The notes beneath the pieces are model-generated. The model searched no databases. It saw nothing but the letters and a program-made list of their open reading frames with translations, and was not told the origin of the DNA. Position numbers and translations under genes: made by a program. A stretch of 64,000 nucleotides of DNA from Candidatus Aminicenantota bacterium (GTDB lineage Bacteria; Acidobacteriota; Aminicenantia; Aminicenantales; Aminicenantaceae): the NCBI GenBank assembly GCA_016927475.1, contig JAFGMO010000091.1:92360-156359 (forward strand), given 5' to 3'. Position 1 is the first letter of the stretch. Every line of letters begins with the position of its first letter. Shown one piece after another: positions 35,565-43,045 of this stretch.

Positions 35565-35606
35565 CTTGAGATGATCGTGGGTTTTTTAATGCGCCGGTTT
35601 CGGATC

Positions 35607-36449
35607 TTATATATTTTCCAGGGTGTCTTCGATGTACTCTTGGATTTGGTTGAGGCGGTTATACTCCAAGCTGAAAGCGGGGATGGTTCTGGCTATGCGG
35701 ATTACTTCAGGAAAGCCGTTTTCAGGAAGATTTCTGGCGTTTATCAGACATCCGACAAGTTTTAGAGATGTTTGAGCCTTGATGAGGGGAATGTATTCAA
35801 AGGATTTGTTTTTGTTGAAATGAGGAAAAATAATCAAGCTTACAAGAGCTCTGTCTGAAGGATAAACAGGTCCCAGGGATTCGGGGGCAATGAGATCGCC
35901 TTGGTGGGAGGCCACAAGATGGGAAGCTTTTTCCTGGAAATTGAAATATTCCTTGAGTGCCTACCGGGAAGGTTTTTTCAGGTTTAAAGGCCGTTTCAAA
36001 GCATGCATGACATTTTCCCCCTTCCCGATTAAGGCCAACTCATCGGTTAGGTAGAAATATCCTCTGAGTGCCAGCCATAAGGCCAGGGTCGTTTTGCCTG
36101 CTCCGATTTTTCCCGGGAAAAGGATGCCCTCATTTTTTCGGATTAAGGCAGCCGCATGAAACAAAAGACCTCCCCGGCTTTTATCTGCAAGGTCATGGCA
36201 GATCCTGCTGAGAAGCACCTCAGCAAAAATTCCCTCTTCTTTTCCCCTGTAAATAAGATTCTGTTCCTTGTACAGAAAAAAATTCCCTTTGAGTCCCGTC
36301 TTGATACTGTAGGTGGGATTCCGTGGCTTTTTCCTTTCAGATGAGACGGGCATATGGCGGCATAAAAATTCCAAAATGGGGCCGGATCTATTATTCCCAT
36401 ATTCAAGGGAGACGGATGTTCCCGTAAAAGAAATGGTTTTTTCCGGCAT
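35607..36449 (-). pseudogene. HPr-kinase-like protein interrupted by an in-frame TAG
   Basis: The first 162 codons end at a TAG (35961-35963), yet the same frame continues without another stop for 117 codons to 35607. The joined sequence reads as one protein of about 280 residues. A P-loop (PGKIGAGKTTLA) follows FHAAALIRKNEG, and YLTDELALI comes after it, as in HprK-related kinases that accompany PqqD-like proteins. Loss of the C-terminal third probably inactivates it. It starts five bases after the PqqD-like stop. Sequencing error or readthrough are alternatives. Confidence 0.65.
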
Positions 36450-36454
36450 CGCCT

Positions 36455-36718
36455 TTAGATCATATCAATGGCGTTATGTTCCAGGAGTTGTTTGAGCGTT
36501 TCTTCGACATCGTCTTCGATGGAATCAGCCTCTTCAGGACAACTTTCCTTTAAAAGGATTTTAATTTCTTTTTTGGTGCGGTTTCCGTCGCAAAGATTCC
36601 AGATCAAAGAAGCCGTGGTATTACAGTGAAACATTTTGTTTCCATGGGGATGGTAGATGACAAACTCTCCGTCCAGTTCTTCCAGACGATTGTCGGGTTT
36701 CTGACGCGGTTTGTTCAA
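36455..36718 (-). CDS. PqqD-like peptide-binding protein
   Basis: An 87-residue protein starting at TTG after AAGGAG. It has the PqqD-like winged-helix pattern: a variable N-terminus, VIYHPHGNKMFHCNTTASLIWNLCDG, then a helix-turn-helix-like EIKILLKE and an acidic tail. PqqD-like domains bind leader peptides in ribosomal peptide modification and also occur with HPrK-like kinases and nucleotidyltransferases in polysaccharide clusters, as here. It is the only intact member of a cassette whose two partners carry stop codons. No precursor peptide was recognised. Confidence 0.7.
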   Translation of the reverse strand: MNKPRQKPDNRLEELDGEFVIYHPHGNKMFHCNTTASLIWNLCDGNRTKKEIKILLKESCPEEADSIEDDVEETLKQLLEHNAIDMI

Positions 36719-37944
36719 TGTGTTCTCCTTTTGGGCATACTAATATTTTTAAAAGGCAAGAACAATCTTCCTTGGCGAATAATATGTAAAATGCCTAAAC
36801 GAAAAATGTTGAAAGGATGACGAATCCACCTATACAAGAATGTAGACCGGTTCATATGCAATCCGTAATAAAGCCGAAGCTACCATTCTGAAGGGAAGAA
36901 AATATCAAATATCAAACGGCCGAAGACACCCCATCCTTTCCGGGGCATATATTCGGGGAAGCCTTTGAAGCCTTATCCCATTCCTTTTGGTTTTCTCCGG
37001 CTTGGCGCAGGGATTTTTGAGCGAAGGGAGGACGAAAAAGATGTGAGATAATGAAGCAGTGAGAAAACGGCCGGGACGACGGAGTGTTCTATCTTCAGCT
37101 TTTGCCAGTCGATCTCTTGTTCAAAGTGCTCCGCCCAGCCAATGATATCGGAGACCCAGATCAGGCGCGTGAATGATGTTGGAGATTCGGGATGATACAT
37201 GGAATTGAGGTGCAGGCATAAATGATACAACATATCTTCATACCCAAGAGTGCGGGCCGTGAATCCTTCAGGTTTTACTTAAAAAAAAATAGAAAATTTT
37301 TCAAGACTGGAATAACCGGCATCAGAAAATTCGTTTTTCGTAAAAAGCCTGTGATGAAGTTCGACCCCGACCGTCACGCCATTGCGAACCAGGCTTGAGG
37401 GAGGGACATGTTTTCGGTGGAGATGTTTTTTTTGGAGACCGGTTTCCCGGGGAGTTGAAAATCCGAGGTTTTTGAGTATGCTATGGGCCTTTTTTATTTC
37501 TGAATCAGGGAGGAGGAGGTCCAGGTCGCTCATGGGACGGAGTCCCGGTTCGGGATAAAGAAGGTGGCAAAGAGTCCCTCCCTTAAGGACAAGGGCCGGG
37601 ATGCCTGCCAAGTTAAGGGCTTCCAGGATATCCTTCAGGACGGAGGCTTTCACCTGGTTTGAACAGTGGTGCTGTAGAAAAAGCCCCTGGAGTTTCTTTG
37701 TAACAGACAATGGGGGACAAATATTTGTTTTTTTAAAATGATAGTAAAGAAGAGGAGCCATTCCCTGTATTTCCGCTTCGGATGTTATGTTATCCCAGGT
37801 TGGATTTTTTGCCTCAAATTTTATGGCTTCCTCCTTCAAGCGATTAAGATATTTCTGTCCGAAAACAGGGCGGGCAAAGAGTGCAAGGAAAAAATATTGA
37901 CGTTTTATATTGGCATGAGATGCATAAGCTGATACCCTTTTCAT
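36715..37944 (-). pseudogene. Nucleotidyltransferase-family protein with three in-frame stops
   Basis: Read from the ATG at 37944 the protein contains a nucleotidyltransferase motif (LVLKGGTLCHLLYP, then RPMSDLDLLLP) and ELHHRLF, as in the NTP_transf_5 family. TAA at 37279-37281 ends the first part, but the same frame goes on (GYEDMLYHLCLHLNS) to TAA at 36973-36975. It then continues through FFPSEW, TAG at 36880-36882, LRLYYGLHMNRS and WIRHPFNIFRLG to a TGA at 36715. The family-like content continues across all three stops and no frameshift is needed. It is a decayed gene of about 410 codons, overlapping the PqqD-like start by four bases. Confidence 0.7.
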
Positions 37945-37984
37945 CCGGATAATGTTAACCGATGGATTGAACCATGTATGTTTC

Positions 37985-38656
37985 TTAGTGGGGCGGTTGT
38001 ATTTTTTCTTCTTCAGAGGTGATTGGAAGTGTCCCCTGTCTTTTGATGGATATGGTTTGAATGCTGGCATTTCGGTTCAGCTTTTTTTCGGGATTAAAGT
38101 AATCATTGAGGAATTCGATTCGAAGCCGCCGGTTTTCTTTTTTTAGGCTTTTAAATAAGAATGTTTGTTCCTCGAACTGGGTCGGAACAAAAAAATCGGC
38201 TATCAGGTAAAGACCAATATATATTTTCAGCCGGGCTGTTTCTCCTTGAACAGCGGCGCCCCATGTAACGATGTGGACTAAATATGTTCCTTTTTCGAAG
38301 TGGATTTTTTGCGTGCTCAAGTGGCCGTTTTCGGACATAATGATGTAATCCTTTTTGATGTCTTTTTTCCCCATCATTTTAGCGGGTTCTATTTCCAGTG
38401 TATTGTCAGCCACAAGGGGAGCTTCCGCAGGAATAGCCATGGTCAAGACCAGGGAGAGACAGCCGCCGGTCAAAATCAGGATCGAACCCAGTATTAAGGT
38501 CTTTTTCAGAGGGATCCTGAAAAAAGAAGAACATTTTTTCTTCCATCGATGAAGAAAAACATGGTAGCTTATAATGGCCAAAATGAGGGCTGCACCAAAA
38601 ATCCAGAGGAAGTTGGAAACGATCTTAAGCCAGGGAACACCGGGGAATTCAGTCAT
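37985..38656 (-). CDS. Membrane protein with a carbohydrate-binding-like sandwich domain
   Basis: A protein of 223 residues with two membrane helices near residues 12-34 and 52-76, then an outer domain. The domain has GTYLVHIVTWGAA and RLRIEFLNDYFNPEKKLNRNASIQTISI, a pattern like CBM36/60-type xylan-binding modules in which NDY and the Asn/Asp-rich loop bind calcium. It overlaps the O-antigen ligase-like gene by eight bases, so a role in holding or guiding surface polysaccharide is a reasonable inference. Confidence 0.6.
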   Translation of the reverse strand: MTEFPGVPWLKIVSNFLWIFGAALILAIISYHVFLHRWKKKCSSFFRIPLKKTLILGSILILTGGCLSLVLTMAIPAEAPLVADNTLEIEPAKMMGKKDIKKDYIIMSENGHLSTQKIHFEKGTYLVHIVTWGAAVQGETARLKIYIGLYLIADFFVPTQFEEQTFLFKSLKKENRRLRIEFLNDYFNPEKKLNRNASIQTISIKRQGTLPITSEEEKIQPPH

Positions 38657-39905
38657 TTTTTTCCTTTTCCGTCATAATCTGTTCCGTTCGCAGTGTATAA
38701 AGATAGAGGGCGGTAATGAGGGCTAGAGACAACCAGAAAAAAAGCCCCATCTTGGCTCCCAGAGGGATGGAATCGGCCAGGCCGAAAATAAGGTGGGCCA
38801 ATTGTCCGCAAGCCAGGCCCAGCACCGCCTGGCGCACCCATCCTTGCGATTCTTTCCATGTTTTGAAGGCCATGAAAGCCGTAATGACCATCAGGGATAA
38901 AAAAGCGATCAAACCGGGAATGCCCATCTCGGCCGCCGTTTGCAGGAAATGATTGTGAACATGGGAAAGCTTATAACCTACGGCCGGGTGCTGCCGGATA
39001 CGGTTCATTCCGAAGCCGAGAAGGGGATGTTCGCTGATGGTTTCATAGGCAAAATCCCAGAGTTCCATCCGGTTGACGAGCCGTTCTTTCTCAATCTGGG
39101 TGCTTAAGGGTATTTTATCAAGGCCGATGAGAAGTACATAAAACAGGACGAAGATCAAAACAAGGATAACAGCATATTTTTTTGATTTTCTGCCGGGAAA
39201 AAACAATAATCCGCAGCCCAGGACAAGGGCGATCCAACTGGCCCGGGACTGGGTGAGAAGAAGTACGCCGAGGCAGAGAAAAAATCCGGCTCCAAGGAAA
39301 TAGGAGAAAAGGGATTTCCGGAATAAGCGGTCGGAGATGTTCTTTTTTTGAAGATAAGGAAACAACAGTGTCAGAAAAAGGGGAATAAAAAGGATGAGGA
39401 TTCCCCCGACGGGATTGGGGTTGATGCCTTCTTCGGCTCCGGGTAGATGGTAGTCGATTTTGGGGATGAACTTTGAAACGTTAAACAGGGCATCGAGGTT
39501 TTTAACGTTTTTTCGAAACATGCCGAGAACGCTGATTGCCGCGAAACCACAGCCGGCTCCGAGAAAAAGAGAGGTTGCTGTTTTTAGCAGCTTTTCCGTA
39601 TTAAGAAGGGCGATAACAGCATAAAAAACGGCGACGGCGAAAAAGAGGCCGGCTGCTTTGGGCAAAGCCTGGTCAGGGGTATCCACGGCCAAAAATGTCA
39701 GGCAGGTTTGAACAAGAAGCAGGAGAACCGGAATATCCGCGGGCGTGCGGCGAAAAAATTCATTTTTTAAGAATTTACGCGCAAGAGCCAATGCGGGCAA
39801 CAAAAGGACGATCCAGACAAATTTGAGTGATGGGAACAGGAAAAAGGGAGAGGCCAGGGCAAGCAGTACAATCTGCAGCCAATCGAACCAGGATGTTTTT
39901 TTCAT
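38649..39905 (-). CDS. O-antigen ligase / polymerase (Wzy/WaaL-like) membrane protein
   Basis: A polytopic protein of 418 residues with about ten to twelve helices. The large outer loop before HVHNHFLQTAAEMGIPGL is the typical Wzy_C pattern, and GFGMNRIRQHP precedes it. The start is taken at 39905; a longer reading from 40187 would run through the repeat fragment into the next gene. No good ribosome site is seen. It should join or polymerise polysaccharide on the periplasmic side. It heads the minus-strand group with the membrane CBM-like protein and the decayed cassette. Confidence 0.8.
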   Translation of the reverse strand: MKKTSWFDWLQIVLLALASPFFLFPSLKFVWIVLLLPALALARKFLKNEFFRRTPADIPVLLLLVQTCLTFLAVDTPDQALPKAAGLFFAVAVFYAVIALLNTEKLLKTATSLFLGAGCGFAAISVLGMFRKNVKNLDALFNVSKFIPKIDYHLPGAEEGINPNPVGGILILFIPLFLTLLFPYLQKKNISDRLFRKSLFSYFLGAGFFLCLGVLLLTQSRASWIALVLGCGLLFFPGRKSKKYAVILVLIFVLFYVLLIGLDKIPLSTQIEKERLVNRMELWDFAYETISEHPLLGFGMNRIRQHPAVGYKLSHVHNHFLQTAAEMGIPGLIAFLSLMVITAFMAFKTWKESQGWVRQAVLGLACGQLAHLIFGLADSIPLGAKMGLFFWLSLALITALYLYTLRTEQIMTEKEKND

Positions 39906-39981
39906 GGATAGTGTAATAGATATCCAAAACAGACAATATGTGTCAAGGGCTAATAAAAAGCAAAGAACACCTTTACTATTT

Positions 39982-40037
39982 AACCTGTTATTAAAATTAT
40001 TCGTTGGTGTCGGCCAAATTTTTGAATAATGCAGGTT
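39982..40037 (+). repeat. Core-deleted copy of the structured intergenic element
   Basis: The left end AACCTGTTATT is joined directly to the right-hand hairpin arm (GTTGGTGTCGGCCAAATTT) and the right end GAATAATGCAGGTT. The core and the left arm of the hairpin are absent. The terminal TTA supplies the TAA stop of the minus-strand gene that ends at 40036. Confidence 0.7.
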
Positions 40038-41736
40038 AGTATTTGATCTCAGTATCCACGGTAAAAAACTGGTATGCGGAATATTCAACCTCGGTCGTGC
40101 TTCGGGTGAAACGTCTGCCACGGCTTTTGCTGATATAGGTTTCCGTGATAGCGTACAAGCTTGGAAAACGGATACCGTTTTTTTCAAAGGCGAATTCCGT
40201 AATCAAGGTGATTTTGGGTTTGGCGTTTAACTTCTGGGCGATGACCTCGATGATATCATAGTTTTGAAGGGATTCCTGGTCCCACTCGATCCTGAGAATG
40301 CTGAAATTTTCCTTATCGATAAAGATTTTTCCAAAGAGATGGTCAAATTGTAAAGGGGACTTTGGAACCGCCTCGATAACATAGACGGGTTTTCCCTTGA
40401 ATTTTTCTTCCTTAAGAAATTTGAAATCGTGCTGGGCCTGCATATCCCGGCTGAGCAGGCCGAGGGGGCCGAACAAAACGAAACGGTGTTTGAAAACAGA
40501 TGTTTCTAGGGGGACATTTTCTACATGCGTCTTTTTTCCGTTTTCTTCGAGGAGGATGCGTTGTTCTTTGACGGTGTTTTCTTTGCGAATGAGCTGGTAG
40601 TCATAGAGAAATTTGTGCTTGTCTTTTTTCATAGCCGTATTCGAGGTAAACATTTGACTTGAATGAGGGGTGAAAAAATGACTCTCCCTGGGCGTATAGA
40701 TTTCCTCCTCGATTTTCTCTTTACAGATAAAATCCAGGGATACGGCGGCCAGACGGTCGCAGTACTTGGTGCACCGGTCCAATATGCGGGACAGCTCTTC
40801 ATCGGCGGGTTCGGTTGGGGCTGCGGCCGGCTGCTTCTTTTTATCAAGCTTATAATCCACAGAAACGGTAAAAACGACGGAAACAGGCTTACCCTCTTTT
40901 AACGCGGGCTCGTATTTCCACTGTTTCAGTGCGGACACGGCGGCGTGATCGAGTTCGGGATGAACGGATTTTATCACTTTAATATCGATGATGTTCCCTT
41001 CCTCGTCGGTTTTGATTTCTAAAATAACGGTTCCCTCTATTCCTTTTATTTTAAGTGCTTCGGGATAAGACGGCTGTACCTGCTTGACGGGTTTTGGAGG
41101 GGCAAGTAGGTTGATCTCTGTGACCTTCCTGGGAAAAACCTGATTTCCCGACTGGTAGGGCTGAAATCTGTTTACGGCTAAAGAAAGAAAATAAGACTCT
41201 CCGTCGGAAGGAAAACCCATGACAATGGGTGCGTCAAGGTTGAGGACGACCTCTGTACGAAGGACAATTTTGCCGGCCGCTTCTTTTGAAGGGGAGACGC
41301 CGCTTGGGGAACTCGGTAATTTGGAGACCTCAATCTTAAGGTTGACATCCCGCCGGGAAACTAGCTTCGGTGAAAAATGGATTTCATAAAGATCGTTTCC
41401 TATCAAGACGTTTTCGACCAGGCTTTCTCCAGAACCCCTCCAGATCATGTTCCGGCTGGTGATATGGTCCACACCCTCGAGATGATAAATCTGCATCAGC
41501 TCGTTTTTCAAATCCGTGAGATTCATGTGCTGGGAGGCGATTCCGCCCGGAGTGCTGGGGACAAAGAAAGGATTGGAAGAGGAGGAGACGATGACATCCG
41601 ATCCCGGCCCTCCCGATTTTCTGGCTCCCCTCAAAAGATGGGATTTGACAACGAAATTTTCTTCCTTCTGTGAATAAAGAGAGGGTGCTGAAGGGATGAA
41701 TAGAAGAATCAAAAGAACGGTCATGAGTTTTTTCAT
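40036..41736 (-). CDS. Secreted protein with a TonB C-terminal-type domain and a lipoprotein-carrier-like domain
   Basis: An exported protein of 566 residues; the ATG at 41736 follows GGAGG. After the signal peptide there is a region of about 180 residues with a predicted sandwich. A TonB C-terminal-like domain follows (VQPSYPEALKIKGIEGTVILEI, then HAAVSALKQWKYEPALKEGKPV) and then a proline-rich link. The C-terminal half (LDRCTKYCDRLAAVSLDFICKE to the end) resembles the LolA/outer-membrane lipoprotein sorting fold. The TonB-like domain is internal, so classical energy transduction is doubtful. It is translationally coupled to the anti-sigma-like gene and probably belongs to the ECF response. 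Confidence 0.7.
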   Translation of the reverse strand: MKKLMTVLLILLFIPSAPSLYSQKEENFVVKSHLLRGARKSGGPGSDVIVSSSSNPFFVPSTPGGIASQHMNLTDLKNELMQIYHLEGVDHITSRNMIWRGSGESLVENVLIGNDLYEIHFSPKLVSRRDVNLKIEVSKLPSSPSGVSPSKEAAGKIVLRTEVVLNLDAPIVMGFPSDGESYFLSLAVNRFQPYQSGNQVFPRKVTEINLLAPPKPVKQVQPSYPEALKIKGIEGTVILEIKTDEEGNIIDIKVIKSVHPELDHAAVSALKQWKYEPALKEGKPVSVVFTVSVDYKLDKKKQPAAAPTEPADEELSRILDRCTKYCDRLAAVSLDFICKEKIEEEIYTPRESHFFTPHSSQMFTSNTAMKKDKHKFLYDYQLIRKENTVKEQRILLEENGKKTHVENVPLETSVFKHRFVLFGPLGLLSRDMQAQHDFKFLKEEKFKGKPVYVIEAVPKSPLQFDHLFGKIFIDKENFSILRIEWDQESLQNYDIIEVIAQKLNAKPKITLITEFAFEKNGIRFPSLYAITETYISKSRGRRFTRSTTEVEYSAYQFFTVDTEIKY

Positions 41737-41737
41737 C

Positions 41738-42232
41738 TTATCCTCCATTCCCGTTTATTTTGGCAAACCAGATAAAAGAGGTTTTGGAAGTCCGGTATAC
41801 ATAGGGCTTGGCCTTTTCTCCGTTAACCTCGGCGAATTTTATGGAAATTTTTGGAATGTTTTCCCGGCCGCCCGATTCAGCCGGGCTTTGGGAGCCTGGA
41901 AAATCCTTGTGAAGCCAGAAATTCAAAGCAAAAACGGCAGCTAAGACCAGCCCGGCTGCAGCCCACCTCAGCATCATCAAACGGAAACGACGCGGTTTTT
42001 CTTCATGGAAAGCGCGGCTTTTCCCTTCTTCCAGGATTCCTGTTTTGATGCCGGGCCAGAGGCTTTGTTCTTCTTCTATCCATGATGAGACGGACAACAG
42101 TCTCTCAAGCTCGGCATCTGCGGGGATTTTTTCCCGGCAGTGTGGGCACCGCTCAAAATGTTTTTTAATGATAAATGCCTTGGCCTTTTTTAAAGGGATG
42201 ATATTGTAGAGCAGTCTATAAAGCCTGCACAT
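41738..42232 (-). CDS. Putative anti-sigma factor with a zinc-binding motif and one membrane helix
   Basis: A 164-residue protein with a HxxxCxxC motif (HFERCPHC) near residue 27, like the zinc motif of ZAS anti-sigma factors, and one membrane helix near residues 88-108. A short outer tail of about 55 residues follows. It overlaps the sigma factor gene by 17 bases and ends one base before the next start codon, so all three genes are likely co-translated. It should hold the ECF sigma factor at the membrane. Confidence 0.75.
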   Translation of the reverse strand: MCRLYRLLYNIIPLKKAKAFIIKKHFERCPHCREKIPADAELERLLSVSSWIEEEQSLWPGIKTGILEEGKSRAFHEEKPRRFRLMMLRWAAAGLVLAAVFALNFWLHKDFPGSQSPAESGGRENIPKISIKFAEVNGEKAKPYVYRTSKTSFIWFAKINGNGG

Positions 42233-42761
42233 TTTCCCTCTCCTTTAAAAGCTTTTTTAATTTTCTTTTGGCGTTGAAGATATAGACACGAACCGTGCTT
42301 TCAGAACTGTTCAGCACTTCGGCAATTTCCTTTGAGGAATAGCCATGGTTTATCTTAAGAGAAAGCGTCATCCGTTCGTTGGGATTCAGTTTATTAAGAT
42401 GTGTTTGAAACAGATCTGAATCCTCCAGCCGTTCATTTCCATTATGAGGAAAATAAACACAATCCTCGAAACGGGCTGATCTGAAATGACGATTCCGGAC
42501 CTTTTGTTTTTTGATGCGGTCCAAACATCTACGGTAAGCTATGGCAGTAATCCAGTTCTTAAAACTTTTTTCCATATCGAATCGATCCAGGTTTTTGTAC
42601 GATTGGATGAATGCCTCCTGTGTTATGTCTCTGGCCTCCTCTTTATCGCCAAGAACATGCCAGGCCAGGCTGAGCAGACCCGATTGATACTTTTTGACGA
42701 GCAGCTCAAAGGCTTCCATTTGTCCGGATAAACATTTGGTGATGATTTCGCAGTCTTCCAT
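42216..42761 (-). CDS. ECF-family RNA polymerase sigma factor
   Basis: A 181-residue protein with sigma region 2 (YQSGLLSLAWHVLGDKEEARDITQEAF, with the NWITAIAYRRCLD helix) and region 4 (MTLSLKINHGYSSKEIAEVL, then STVRVYIFNAKRKL). It is followed by a putative membrane anti-sigma factor and a TonB-domain secreted protein, the probable regulated output. A repeat-end fragment lies 50 bases upstream of the start codon, but no clear autoregulated promoter is visible. Confidence 0.88.
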   Translation of the reverse strand: MEDCEIITKCLSGQMEAFELLVKKYQSGLLSLAWHVLGDKEEARDITQEAFIQSYKNLDRFDMEKSFKNWITAIAYRRCLDRIKKQKVRNRHFRSARFEDCVYFPHNGNERLEDSDLFQTHLNKLNPNERMTLSLKINHGYSSKEIAEVLNSSESTVRVYIFNAKRKLKKLLKERENVQAL

Positions 42762-42810
42762 CTCTTACAAGTCGCCTTTAGGAATACGATCAGAAATGGT
42801 CATTCGTTTA

Positions 42811-42836
42811 ACCCGTTATTCATAAATTTGGCCGAT
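42811..42836 (-). repeat. Solo end fragment of the structured intergenic element
   Basis: CCGTTATTCATAAATTTGGC matches the right end and one hairpin arm of the family in reverse orientation. No core or second end is nearby. It lies in the 284-base gap 42762-43045, which otherwise holds the hexamer array and the ribosome site of the next gene. Confidence 0.6.
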
Positions 42837-42921
42837 ACGTATAGATACTGTCTATAGTATATATCAATTGCTTATATTTGCCGGCATATGATTTTGGCAG
42901 AAATCTTGTTGGGCCTAAAAT

Positions 42922-42963
42922 CGAGCCCGAGATCAAGTCCAAGCTCAAGTCCAAGCTCAAGAT
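42922..42963. repeat. Degenerate 6-bp tandem repeat, seven units
   Basis: The units are CGAGCC, CGAGAT, CAAGTC, CAAGCT, CAAGTC, CAAGCT and CAAGAT, contiguous and in phase, about 80 bases before the oligopeptidase start. Confidence 0.7.
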
Positions 42964-43045
42964 TGACAAAATCTTCCCGGGGGGATTATGCTATAGGGGG
43001 CTCAGAATTGTTTGTACAAAACATTATGTGGAATAGGAGGGAGAT

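Noticed and set aside
36719..36972. A RiPP precursor gene before the PqqD-like gene
   Set aside because: The stretch reads as the continuing C-terminus of the nucleotidyltransferase in frame, not as a small independent peptide.
35607..37944. Genetic recoding of TAA/TAG as an explanation for the in-frame stops
   Set aside because: Many neighbouring genes end at TAA or TAG at the expected length, with close or overlapping downstream starts, so the standard code applies here.
38700..40000. Open frames opposite and upstream of the O-antigen ligase gene
   Set aside because: They run through membrane-helix codons of the real gene or through a repeat fragment and lack ribosome sites.
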